DNA of 14,657 nucleotides, taken from positions 1 through 14,657 of the forward strand of contig DITM01000074.1 of the NCBI GenBank assembly GCA_002422845.1. Reading direction: 5' to 3'. Origin of the DNA: Candidatus Paracaedibacteraceae bacterium UBA6184. GTDB taxonomy: Bacteria; Pseudomonadota; Alphaproteobacteria; UBA6184. This document shows positions 7,209 to 13,808 of this stretch, in pieces. Position 1 is the first letter of the stretch. Each line of letters starts with the position of its first letter. A program made the position numbers and the translations under genes. A model generated the notes under the pieces. The model saw only the letters and a program-made list of their open reading frames with translations. It was not told the origin of the DNA and searched no databases.

Positions 7209-7853
7209 TCACGTCACAAGATATTTTTCAAGATACTTTAATATGCGTTGCACACTTTCATCCGAAGTTTCTTCTGTTGTGTCAATAATATACGCATCTG
7301 GCGCGGCCTTCAAGGGCGCAATCTCTCGCTTTTGATCTCGCAAATCTCGTTGTACGATTTCGCCTTCCAATGACTTTAGATCAGGAGTATACCCTCGTTC
7401 CATCAATTGAGCACAGCGACGCCTTGCCCTTACGTCTGGTGTGGCCGTAACAAACAGTTTAAATTTAGCTTCAGGAAATACAACCGTACCCGCATCGCGC
7501 CCATCAATAATGACGCTGTTTTGAGACGCTGCAACATAGTCGCGTTGGTATTGATTTGCTCGATCTCGAACAGATCGAAACACACCAATCTTTGATGCCG
7601 CATCAGAAACCTCAGACGATCTCAGCCTGTCCGACGACTCCAATTTAAAATTCACGTCAGAAAGCTTATCCTTAATAATATCACACACTGCCAATTCGTC
7701 AGTCAGATCAACCCCAGCCTCTAACGCCCAAGCCGCCAACTGTCGGTACAACAATCCAGAGTCCAAGTAATAACACCCCAAATGTTGGGATAATTTTGAG
7801 CCTATCGTTCCCTTACCAGCGGCAGAAGGACCATCAATCGTAATTACATCCAT
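7209..7853 (-). CDS. cmk: Cytidylate kinase
   Basis: Phosphorylates CMP and dCMP with ATP to give the diphosphates, in pyrimidine nucleotide recycling in the cytoplasm. The product has 214 aa. The P-loop GPSAAGKGT is at 8-16, followed by the nucleotide-binding segment YYLDSGLLYRQLA (about 28-40; usually LDTGAMYR) and IIDGRDAGTVVFPEAKFKLFVTA (about 115-137), which matches the family pattern. The Arg-rich stretch VRARRR (141-146) and QRDLRDQKREIAPL (168-181) match the LID and C-terminal substrate region. The length is slightly below the usual 220-230. AGGG lies 8 bases before the ATG. It is the first gene before rpsA, a widely conserved pair, and it is divergent from the gene at 7983. Confidence 0.97.
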   Translation of the reverse strand: MDVITIDGPSAAGKGTIGSKLSQHLGCYYLDSGLLYRQLAAWALEAGVDLTDELAVCDIIKDKLSDVNFKLESSDRLRSSEVSDAASKIGVFRSVRDRANQYQRDYVAASQNSVIIDGRDAGTVVFPEAKFKLFVTATPDVRARRRCAQLMERGYTPDLKSLEGEIVQRDLRDQKREIAPLKAAPDAYIIDTTEETSDESVQRILKYLEKYLVT

Positions 7854-7893
7854 GTGCGTATCCCTATATCAATAGAACTCTTAATCTGTACGC

Positions 7894-7913
7894 AAAAATC
7901 TTGCAAGATTTTT
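7894..7913. repeat. 20-bp perfect palindrome upstream of cmk
   Basis: AAAAATCTTGCAAGATTTTT reads the same on both strands. As RNA it folds into an 8-bp stem with a TGCA loop; on the plus strand it is followed by further T residues. It lies between the predicted cmk promoter and the cmk start, so it could be an operator, a leader hairpin or a terminator-like element. Confidence 0.85.
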
Positions 7914-7931
7914 TTATGGATTGAATGATAT

Positions 7932-7957
7932 TTATTATATTAATATTAATATAATAA
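7932..7957. repeat. 26-bp perfect AT-only palindrome
   Basis: Every base from 7932 to 7957 is matched by its complement across the centre (7944/7945). It contains TATAAT on both strands, so it can supply -10 boxes for the divergent genes. A protein-binding role is possible but unproven. Confidence 0.85.
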
Positions 7958-7961
7958 TCAA
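7934..7961 (-). promoter_or_regulatory. Probable cmk promoter
   Basis: On the minus strand, TTGATT (7961-7956), a 16-bp spacer and TATAAT (7939-7934), about 80 bp before the cmk ATG. The -10 box is perfect and lies inside the 26-bp palindrome. On the plus strand, TTGAAT (7921-7926), 17 bp and TATTAA could similarly serve the divergent gene at 7983. Confidence 0.5.
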
Positions 7962-7982
7962 AAACCAACATCACGAGCCAAC

Positions 7983-8474
7983 ATGAACAACTACTTTAAC
8001 CTTAGCTTAGGCTTAATGATAAGTCTTAGCTTACCGGACGTTATCGGCTCAGCAGGCTTAAACCCAGACGCAGAACCTTATTTTCCTAAAAAAACCCATT
8101 GCCACGTTGCAATGATTAGGACCTATACCAACGGATTTATTACTTATGTATCAAAAGAAAGTTTGCTAAAGCTAGAAAATGCAAAAAAATCAGACCTACA
8201 AAAATACCCCCCGCATGTTCTAACTATATATTTTAGAGCCGCTCTATATAACAGCTATCACAAAGTTGCCTACAACCTTGCAAAAATTTTATTTGCACGC
8301 ATCTTGCCAAGAAGTGAAATGCCTTTTTCAGACTTATCAAAACTCTCAGACACAGAAGCTGCTTCTGTTTTATCAAACTTCTATTGGTTTTTAGTAGAAA
8401 TTGCAGGCAATCACTTCTCATCTGCAGATGTCGCCTGTTTTAGAAGACACGCAGCCCAGTTAGGGTCGCACTAA
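7983..8474 (+). CDS. Small secreted protein of unknown function
   Basis: 163-aa protein that I do not recognise. The N-terminus (MNNYFNLSLGLMISLSLPDVIGSAG) is hydrophobic with a plausible signal-peptidase site near GSAG, though it lacks the usual Lys/Arg at the front. The mature part is mixed helical, with three cysteines across the protein (HCHVAM, DVACFRRH region) and aromatic stretches such as SNFYWFLVEIAGNHF. The ribosome-binding site is weak (ACGAGCC). It is divergent from cmk across a palindrome-rich intergenic region and converges on the gene at 8512, with a two-way terminator between them. It may be exported to the periplasm or the host; that is inference. Confidence 0.7.
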   Translation: MNNYFNLSLGLMISLSLPDVIGSAGLNPDAEPYFPKKTHCHVAMIRTYTNGFITYVSKESLLKLENAKKSDLQKYPPHVLTIYFRAALYNSYHKVAYNLAKILFARILPRSEMPFSDLSKLSDTEAASVLSNFYWFLVEIAGNHFSSADVACFRRHAAQLGSH

Positions 8475-8499
8475 AAAACCTCCCCGAAGGGAGGCTTTT
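8473..8499. terminator. Bidirectional terminator between convergent genes
   Basis: CCTCCC (8479-8484), CGAA, GGGAGG (8489-8494), with A residues on the left and CTTTT on the right. On the minus strand it is a UUCG-loop hairpin followed by six T residues. It serves the plus gene ending at 8474 and the minus gene ending at 8512. The same stem and loop are found at 9258-9273. Confidence 0.88.
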
Positions 8500-8511
8500 G
8501 AAAAAGAACTA

Positions 8512-9180
8512 TTACGCCGCTTCAAGTGGTGGCACATCATCGTCAGATACTGCATCTAAATTCTGAGCTTCTATCTCCTCATCAGTAAGATAGTCGCCCT
8601 TCGCAGTTTTACGAGCTTCTTCGATCGTTGCAATCTCTCCAGCTTGCACCTGAAGACTTGCCCACAGTTCTCGCGCCTCGTCCCTATGAGCGTCTTTATT
8701 TATTTGATAAAAATAAGTGATAGCATCTTGACGAACATTAAAAGTCAACGAAGACTGGTCAATAAAAGATCTTAATGTTTCAATGGCCAGGTCGCTTTCA
8801 CCAAGCGTGTGGAGCTTGAAACAGGATTGAACCATTGAAATGCCAAACACGCCCCTATCAAGACCCAAATCAAATTTGTATAACCTCTTTGCTCCGTCTT
8901 TATCTCCAAGATATGCCAATATATTACCAATACCAGTGATTGTTGTTGGGGCACTTATCATCATCTCCGGATTTGATTGCAATACAGCTGCAACTTTATT
9001 CAAGGCTGCAATTCTATAGCTCGCATCATCAGCGCTTGTAACGCCTTTCAAAATGGGCGAACACTGCTCAACTATCTTTGTAATTCCTGCCAGGTCTAAC
9101 TCTTCAGCCGACTCAAACGTTCCTGCTCCAAATGCGGTTGAAACTAAAAGTGCTGCGACGAATAATGATTTCTTTAACAT
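8512..9180 (-). CDS. Secreted alpha-helical protein of unknown function
   Basis: 222-aa protein with a clear signal peptide (MLKKSLFVAALLVSTAFGAG, cleavage likely after AFG-A or nearby). The start was set at 9180 because AGGAGAG lies just upstream; a longer reading from 9210 would add 10 polar residues with no ribosome-binding site. The mature part looks like helical TPR/HEAT-type repeats, for example IGNILAYLGDKDGAKRLYKFDLGL and LGESDLAIETLRSFIDQ, but no repeat signature is strong enough to name. It ends in an acidic tail (SDDDVPPLEAA). A good promoter lies at 9211-9239, and near-identical terminators stand on each side. Its likely location is the periplasm. The function is unknown. Confidence 0.82.
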   Translation of the reverse strand: MLKKSLFVAALLVSTAFGAGTFESAEELDLAGITKIVEQCSPILKGVTSADDASYRIAALNKVAAVLQSNPEMMISAPTTITGIGNILAYLGDKDGAKRLYKFDLGLDRGVFGISMVQSCFKLHTLGESDLAIETLRSFIDQSSLTFNVRQDAITYFYQINKDAHRDEARELWASLQVQAGEIATIEEARKTAKGDYLTDEEIEAQNLDAVSDDDVPPLEAA

Positions 9181-9210
9181 GTCATCTCTCCTATGTGTTT
9201 GACTTTCCAT

Positions 9211-9239
9211 TATATAGGGACAGAAAATTCGACATTCAA
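9211..9239 (-). promoter_or_regulatory. Promoter of the 8512-9180 gene
   Basis: On the minus strand, TTGAAT (9239-9234), a 17-bp spacer and TATATA (9216-9211, followed by AT to give TATATAAT). It lies just past the groEL terminator, so this gene is transcribed on its own and not with groESL. Confidence 0.65.
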
Positions 9240-9250
9240 GTTCCTGAACT

Positions 9251-9278
9251 AAAAAAACCTCCCCGAAGGGAGGTTTTT
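9251..9278 (-). terminator. Rho-independent terminator after groEL
   Basis: On the minus strand, AAAAA, then CCTCCC, loop TTCG, GGGAGG and seven T residues. It begins about 20 bp after the groEL stop and closes the heat-shock operon. Confidence 0.93.
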
Positions 9279-9298
9279 CTATTTAGTAAGATTCAGGG

Positions 9299-10930
9299 TT
9301 ACATGCCCATCATGCTTGGGTCCATGTGTGGAGCCCCAGCCGCAGACTTTGGTTCTTCTTTTTCAACAATCATTGCTTCTGTTGTAATTAACAAACCAGA
9401 CACTGATGCTGCATTTTGAAGGGCAGAACGCACAACCTTTACAGGGTCAATGATTCCAGCTTTCAACATGTCAACAAATTCATTTTTTTGAGCATCAAAC
9501 CCAAAGTTAACATCTTTGTTTTCTGTAATTTTGTTTACAATCACAGATGGATCAATTCCCGCATTAATTAAGATTTGACGGATCGGAGATTCCAATGCTT
9601 TGCGGATAATATCCACACCGACGCGTTGCTCTTGATGGTCTAACTTTATGCTTTCAAGTGCTTTAATGGCACGCAATAACGCAACGCCACCACCAGGCAC
9701 GATACCTTCGGCAACTGCAGCGCGTGTTGCATGCATAGCATCTTCAACGCGATCTTTCTTTTCTTTTACTTCAACTTCTGTTGCGCCACCCACACGAATA
9801 ATTGCAACACCGCCAGCTAATTTAGCTAGGCGTTCTTGTAATTTCTCGCGATCATATTCTGAATCACTGTGTTCGATTTGTTGGCGAATTTGGTTGCAAC
9901 GGGCTTGAATATCATCTTTTTTACCCGCGCCATCAACAACAACAGTATCATCCTTAGATACAACAATACGCTTTGCAGACCCCAGCATATCAACCGTGAT
10001 GCCATCTAATTTAAGACCCAATTCTTCAGAAATCAATTGACCACCCGTTAATGCAGCGATGTCTTCCAACATTGCTTTGCGGCGATCACCAAATCCAGGC
10101 GCCTTAACTGCAGCAACACGTAAACCGCCACGCAATCTGTTCAATACCAGCGCAGCCAATGCCTCGCCTTCAACGTCTTCTGCGATAATCAACAATGAAC
10201 GGCTAGATTGCAAAACGCTTTCCAACACAGGAACCAAAGGTTGCAATGATGTGATTTTCTTATCATAAATCAATACAAATGGATTTTCCAACTCACACAT
10301 CATTTTTTCAGTGTTGGTCGCAAAATAAGGTGATAAATATCCACGATCAAAACGCATCCCTTCAACAACTTCTAATTCAGTTGCTAATGATTTTGCTTCT
10401 TCAACAGTGATCACACCATCTTTACCCACTTTTTCCATTGCTTTCGCCAGCATATCGCCAATTTCGCGTTCACCATTTGCTGAAATTGTACCAACTTGAG
10501 CAATCTCTTCATTAGTGCTAACTTTCTTTGCACTATTCTTTAAATGCTCAACCACAACTTCAACGGCATGATCAATGCCGCGCTTAATGTCCATTGGGTT
10601 CATTCCTGCCGCAATTACTTTATGACCTTCAGTCAAAATTGCCTGAGCAAGAATCGTTGCTGTTGTAGTACCGTCACCCGCAATGTCAGCAGAACGAATT
10701 GCCGCTTCACGAACTGTGCGAGCGCCCAAGTTTTCAAACTTGTCTTCCAGCTCAACTTCCCGAGCAACAGTTACGCCATCTTTTGTAATTTTTGGTGCGC
10801 CGTATGATTTTTCCATGATTACATTACGCCCTTTTGGACCATACGTTACCTTTACTGCGTCTGCCAAAATTTGTGCACCACGAAGGATTTTTTCACGCCC
10901 TTTTTCTGCAAATAAAATTCTTTTAGCCAT
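9299..10930 (-). CDS. groEL: 60-kDa chaperonin GroEL
   Basis: Forms the double-ring cage that folds proteins with ATP and the GroES lid. The 543-aa product is full length. Landmarks are KVTYGPKGRNVIM (about 27-39), the ATP-binding GDGTTTAT (85-92), AAGMNPMDIKRGID, the apical domain region with YLSPYF and VKAPGFGDRRKAML, and VPGGGVALLRA in the C-terminal equatorial domain. The C-terminal tail ends in PSMMGM, a short form of the usual GGM-rich tail. The ATG follows groES by 20 bp with TAGGAG as ribosome-binding site. Transcription is expected from the CIRCE-controlled promoter near 12080-12163, together with groES and the unknown gene at 11257. Confidence 0.99.
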   Translation of the reverse strand: MAKRILFAEKGREKILRGAQILADAVKVTYGPKGRNVIMEKSYGAPKITKDGVTVAREVELEDKFENLGARTVREAAIRSADIAGDGTTTATILAQAILTEGHKVIAAGMNPMDIKRGIDHAVEVVVEHLKNSAKKVSTNEEIAQVGTISANGEREIGDMLAKAMEKVGKDGVITVEEAKSLATELEVVEGMRFDRGYLSPYFATNTEKMMCELENPFVLIYDKKITSLQPLVPVLESVLQSSRSLLIIAEDVEGEALAALVLNRLRGGLRVAAVKAPGFGDRRKAMLEDIAALTGGQLISEELGLKLDGITVDMLGSAKRIVVSKDDTVVVDGAGKKDDIQARCNQIRQQIEHSDSEYDREKLQERLAKLAGGVAIIRVGGATEVEVKEKKDRVEDAMHATRAAVAEGIVPGGGVALLRAIKALESIKLDHQEQRVGVDIIRKALESPIRQILINAGIDPSVIVNKITENKDVNFGFDAQKNEFVDMLKAGIIDPVKVVRSALQNAASVSGLLITTEAMIVEKEEPKSAAGAPHMDPSMMGM

Positions 10931-10950
10931 AATATATATCTCCTACTTAA

Positions 10951-11238
10951 TTAGTTTAAAATTCCTAAAATATCTGACTCTTTCATGATGATGAAATCTT
11001 TACCATCAATCGTCACTTCGCTTCCGCCCCATTTAGCAAACAAAATTTTGTCGCCAACTTTTACGTTAAGAGCCAAAATTGTACCGTCTTCTTTGCGAAG
11101 CCCATCGCCCACTGCAATGACTTTACCTTCAGCTGGTTTTTCCTTTGCAGTATCTGGAATAATAATTCCACCCAGTGTTTTTTCACTGGACTCTTGGCGT
11201 TGAACTAAAACGCGATCGTGTAATGGTTTAAATGTCAT
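10951..11238 (-). CDS. groES: 10-kDa co-chaperonin GroES
   Basis: Heptameric lid of the GroEL cage. The 95-aa product has the N-terminal FKPLHDRVLVQR, the mobile loop ESSEKTLGGIIIPDTAKEKP (about 16-35) whose GGIII segment docks on GroEL, GKVIAVGDG, and the C-terminal strand VKVGDKILFAKWGGSEV. Length and sequence are standard. AAAGGAGAAG lies before the ATG. Only 18 bp separate it from the stop of the unknown upstream gene. No CIRCE or promoter-like sequence fits in that gap, so groES should be read from the promoter upstream of that gene. Confidence 0.99.
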   Translation of the reverse strand: MTFKPLHDRVLVQRQESSEKTLGGIIIPDTAKEKPAEGKVIAVGDGLRKEDGTILALNVKVGDKILFAKWGGSEVTIDGKDFIIMKESDILGILN

Positions 11239-11256
11239 TTTTACTTCTCCTTTAGA

Positions 11257-12042
11257 TTAATTAAAATTTTTATTTAGGTATTTCTTATACCATGAATTGA
11301 AAAGTTTCTTACTTATTTTCATTTTTTTAAATTCTTCAATAAAAATATTGGGTTGTTTTTCAAGATCCGTGCCATCAAAGTTATTTGGAAAATTAAAGTG
11401 TGATGGTAGTTCTTTTTTAAATTGTTTCATTTCGTGAGGGTATTTAGCATTTAATTCTGCAAAAGTTTTTGGCAGGTTATCTTTATCAACAAGCTTTTGA
11501 AATTGAGCAACATAATAACAAAGAAGCCCAATAAAAAAACTTTCTTCGATCAAGACATCTTTTGTTGGTCGAAGCTCACTATTCGCTCTTCCACTTGTGC
11601 AAAAACCTAACAATAACAACTCTTTGTTTGAAAAAATCTCTAGAATTTTGCCATCAGAAACTATTGAAATATCATCAGTTTCTTTGTGCTCAGCATATAT
11701 ACTCCTCATTTTACAAAGCAGTTCACCCCTCTGTGGCTCTGGCAAGTTATTGTCTTTTGCTAATTTCGCTAACTTTGTAAGGTGCTCTTCTACTTCAACT
11801 TGTTGCTCTTGTACATGCAACAAGCTTCCCCTAAAAGAATCATCCAATGTTGCAACAAGTAAACCTCTTAACGCTTCATCGTAATTTATTGGCAATGGAT
11901 TGTCTTTACTAATAGAAACAGCAGCAGTTGCCGCTTCATGAATCGTAAAAAATTCTGGAAGCCGCGAAGCCTCAAATACTTTAACAAACCTAACACTCAT
12001 AAACCCCACGTTAAGACACACCTGCACTTGAGTTGTACCCAT
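11257..12042 (-). CDS. Unknown protein, first gene of the CIRCE-groESL operon
   Basis: 261-aa protein that I cannot assign to a family. The start ATG (12042-12040) is preceded by GGGAGA at good spacing. There is no signal peptide or clear membrane helix, so a cytoplasmic location is likely. It looks largely helical: EEHLTKLAKLAKDNNL around 85-100 may form a short coiled coil, a hydrophobic patch ESFFIGLLCYYVAQFQKLV lies at about 167-185, and the tail from about 230 is strongly Lys-rich and ends KKYLNKNFN. Four cysteines are scattered. It stops 18 bp before groES on the same strand, with no terminator between, and the CIRCE operator and promoter lie just upstream. I infer that it is made together with the chaperonins under HrcA control. 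Its base composition is more AT-rich than groESL, so late acquisition is possible. Confidence 0.8.
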   Translation of the reverse strand: MGTTQVQVCLNVGFMSVRFVKVFEASRLPEFFTIHEAATAAVSISKDNPLPINYDEALRGLLVATLDDSFRGSLLHVQEQQVEVEEHLTKLAKLAKDNNLPEPQRGELLCKMRSIYAEHKETDDISIVSDGKILEIFSNKELLLLGFCTSGRANSELRPTKDVLIEESFFIGLLCYYVAQFQKLVDKDNLPKTFAELNAKYPHEMKQFKKELPSHFNFPNNFDGTDLEKQPNIFIEEFKKMKISKKLFNSWYKKYLNKNFN

Positions 12043-12079
12043 GGTTATCTCCCAATGATGTTAACTTTAAGTATTTGTT

Positions 12080-12107
12080 ATTATAGGCATTTAAATATGA
12101 ATGTCAA
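12080..12107 (-). promoter_or_regulatory. Consensus promoter of the heat-shock operon
   Basis: On the minus strand, TTGACA (12107-12102) and TATAAT (12085-12080), both perfect, with a 16-bp spacer. It lies about 40 bp before the ATG of the 11257-12042 gene and directly abuts the CIRCE operator. Confidence 0.85.
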
Positions 12108-12133
12108 TAGCACTCTTTTACACAGAGTGCTAA
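12107..12133. promoter_or_regulatory. CIRCE operator (HrcA binding site)
   Basis: Read on the minus strand, TTAGCACTC, a 9-base spacer (TGTGTAAAA) and GAGTGCTAT. This matches the CIRCE consensus TTAGCACTC-N9-GAGTGCTAA at 17 of 18 arm positions with the exact spacer. HrcA binds CIRCE and represses chaperone genes until heat stress. hrcA itself is not in the window. Confidence 0.95.
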
Positions 12134-12163
12134 ATTATGATAAAAAAGTTAAGACTGGGTTAA
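12134..12163 (-). promoter_or_regulatory. Possible second heat-shock promoter upstream of CIRCE
   Basis: On the minus strand, TTAACC (12163-12158), 18 bp and CATAAT (12139-12134). This would place the transcription start within CIRCE, the classical layout for HrcA repression. It is weaker than the consensus promoter on the other side of the operator. Confidence 0.4.
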
Positions 12164-12171
12164 TTTTTGGA

Positions 12172-12180
12172 TGCTACACT
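12172..12180 (+). promoter_or_regulatory. Possible extended -10 box for the 12214 gene
   Basis: TGCTACACT resembles an extended -10 (TG-N-TACACT) about 33 bp before the plus-strand ATG at 12214. No good -35 is seen at the proper spacing. CIRCE lies about 40 bp further upstream, so this divergent gene might also feel HrcA binding. Confidence 0.3.
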
Positions 12181-12213
12181 ATTAAAATACCATGATATAG
12201 AAAGATATAAAAA

Positions 12214-12705
12214 ATGATGTTCAAAATTGCCACAGTCACACTTGCAGCTTTGATTCCCGCCTTATCTGCTATGACTTTTTTGAATCTACCCTCACCTTCA
12301 GCAGTAACAGCTGCTGCTATAGAAGCTAGAATGAATGCTGCAGCTCACAATTTAGCTCATTCAGCTCCACCCTCTCGTCTATTGCTGAACCACTGTTACT
12401 TTCGAACTGGACAATTCGTTGTGTTTTCCGATTCAAATCAAGAACCCACATCATCGCCCCTAACCAGTCCTGATAAGCTTGTTTTATCTCAAAAACAAAT
12501 TGATATTATATTAGCAAATCAAACACCTCTTAATTTAGACTTCAAAAGAACAGGCGCAGAGTTTACCGATTTTGAACGTGAAATAGGTATTGCACTTACT
12601 AAAATTGCACCCAATTGTATGGAGAGCATGATGAATGTACTAGGCTTTGTATTTTCGCAAGAACGTGCTCAAGCAATTCTAAACGCTATAATTGAAGATG
12701 TTTAA
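12214..12705 (+). CDS. Small secreted protein A of a tandem pair
   Basis: 163-aa protein of unknown family with a good signal peptide (MMFKIATVTLAALIPALSAM; cleavage likely after LSA). The mature part begins Ala/Pro-rich with AAAIEARMNAAAHNLAHSAPPS, then a polar linker and a helical end (FEREIGIALTKIAPNCMESMMNVLGFVFSQERAQAILNAIIEDV). Two cysteines lie in the mature protein (NHCYF, PNCME). No strong ribosome-binding site is visible (AGAAAG upstream). It is divergent from the CIRCE-groESL operon. The gene at 12753 follows by 47 bp and shares about 80% of the first 60 bases but not the rest. It is probably periplasmic or exported; the function is unknown. Confidence 0.75.
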   Translation: MMFKIATVTLAALIPALSAMTFLNLPSPSAVTAAAIEARMNAAAHNLAHSAPPSRLLLNHCYFRTGQFVVFSDSNQEPTSSPLTSPDKLVLSQKQIDIILANQTPLNLDFKRTGAEFTDFEREIGIALTKIAPNCMESMMNVLGFVFSQERAQAILNAIIEDV

Positions 12706-12752
12706 TAACTCAAAATCTTTACTTTGAATTTACACTCAATAAAGGAAAAAAT

Positions 12753-13184
12753 ATGATGCTTAAAATTGCCTTAACTACACTTGTAGCTTTGACTCCAACC
12801 TTATCTGCCATGAGAATAATACCTCAAATATCAGGGCTCAACACTGCACAAACTACAATAAATAATATCGCCATATCTGAGAACCTGCTACACACAGCAA
12901 TATCACCCGTCGAAATAAGTGTGGAACAACCTGAACCTACTAGACTAGCGACCCACTCAGAACATACCACAACGGATCAATCACCATCGATCGATCCTTT
13001 AAACGAACTTATGGAAATGATTCTATCATCAGAGAAATTTCAATGGCAGAGCAAGCTATTATCTTTAGGGCTACCTCATGATTCACGATGGAAAAATATG
13101 AGTTCGCAACACCTACAGAGTTTGTATAACCTGCATAAAGCCACTAAGGAATGGACAGAAGCTTTAGAAAAGCTCCCCCATTAA
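12753..13184 (+). CDS. Small secreted protein B of a tandem pair
   Basis: 143-aa protein of unknown family. The signal peptide MMLKIALTTLVALTPTLSAM is a near copy of that of the gene before it, at DNA level too. The mature part is different: a Thr/Ser/Pro/Glu-rich stretch (about 55-85, including EPTRLATHSEHTTTDQSPS) looks disordered, followed by a helical C-terminus (LNELMEMILSS; LHKATKEWTEALEKLPH). It has no cysteine. AAAGGAAAA gives a good ribosome-binding site. Likely co-transcribed with 12214-12705. The role is unknown; the layout of a shared export signal with swapped or fast-changing cargo is the notable point. Confidence 0.75.
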   Translation: MMLKIALTTLVALTPTLSAMRIIPQISGLNTAQTTINNIAISENLLHTAISPVEISVEQPEPTRLATHSEHTTTDQSPSIDPLNELMEMILSSEKFQWQSKLLSLGLPHDSRWKNMSSQHLQSLYNLHKATKEWTEALEKLPH

Positions 13185-13194
13185 AAAATGAGGG
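13175..13194. terminator. Weak hairpin between convergent genes
   Basis: CCCCCATT (13175-13182) and AATGAGGG (13187-13194) form an 8-bp stem with one mismatch and an AAAA loop, overlapping the stop codon of the 12753 gene. No T run follows on either strand, so termination here is only a guess. Confidence 0.3.
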
Positions 13195-13209
13195 AATTAA
13201 AGAATTTAA

Positions 13210-13671
13210 TTAACAGCAGTCGCCTGTGTGTTTGTGTTCTAGATGCTTTTTGAACAATTCTTCATCGTGCGTTGCAAATGACCATTCGTATCCGTCGATA
13301 TCTACAAGTCGACAGAATCGATCGCCCCAAAATGCATCCTCAGGCTTGCCCAAGCTTTTAGCTCCAGCAGCAACCGCCTGGTCATACAATTTATCTACAT
13401 TTTCAACATACAGATATAATCCCATTGGAGATGGAGCGCCAGACGACGCGGGCGTCTTGTGTGGCATTCCATAAGCCCCCTCAGGGGATAACATAATCGT
13501 ACAATCACTTAACTGTAACATTGCATGTTGAACATCGCCGTGTTCATCAACAGATGTTCCTTCGTGCTCTTTAAATCCAAAGGCTTTTGTATAAAAATCA
13601 ATGGATTGTTTGCAGTTTTTTACAACGACACACGGTGAACATTGTGAAATATTAGCTGGCTTCCAAGACAT
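13210..13671 (-). CDS. VOC-family protein, PhnB/glyoxalase-like
   Basis: 153-aa protein of the vicinal oxygen chelate (glyoxalase/bleomycin-resistance/dioxygenase) fold, closest in style to the PhnB-like group. The two beta-alpha-beta-beta-beta halves are visible: CSPCVVVKNCKQSIDFYTKAFGFKEHEG (about 11-38) with VQHAMLQLSDCTIMLSPE (47-64), then GLYLYVENVDKLYDQAVAAGAKSLGKPEDAFWGDRFCRLVDIDGYEWSFATH (about 84-135). The usual metal ligand at the end of the second half is not clear, since the motif reads DGYEWSFATH rather than one ending in E-L. PhnB-like proteins often show this. The tail KKHLEHKHTGDCC is His- and Cys-rich and might bind metal. AAAGGA serves as ribosome-binding site. The substrate is unknown, so no gene symbol is given. 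Confidence 0.88.
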   Translation of the reverse strand: MSWKPANISQCSPCVVVKNCKQSIDFYTKAFGFKEHEGTSVDEHGDVQHAMLQLSDCTIMLSPEGAYGMPHKTPASSGAPSPMGLYLYVENVDKLYDQAVAAGAKSLGKPEDAFWGDRFCRLVDIDGYEWSFATHDEELFKKHLEHKHTGDCC

Positions 13672-13751
13672 GGTTTTTCCTTTCGTTTATTAGTTTCAGC
13701 CCTCAACGTACAATACCCCCTAAAAAAACACCATCATTATTTCGCCTCATA

Positions 13752-13780
13752 TTGACTTCAATCTACAACATCGCTAAATT
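13752..13780 (+). promoter_or_regulatory. Promoter of the 13809 gene
   Basis: TTGACT (13752-13757), 17 bp and TAAATT (13775-13780), about 28 bp before the ATG at 13809. The -35 box matches 5 of 6 and the -10 box 4 of 6. Confidence 0.55.
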
Positions 13781-13808
13781 CAAATCACATTTAATTAGGA
13801 GAGCCTTC

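Noticed and set aside
9132..9419. Plus-strand open frame across the groEL end
   Set aside because: It runs through the groEL terminator and is antisense to groEL and to the secreted gene.
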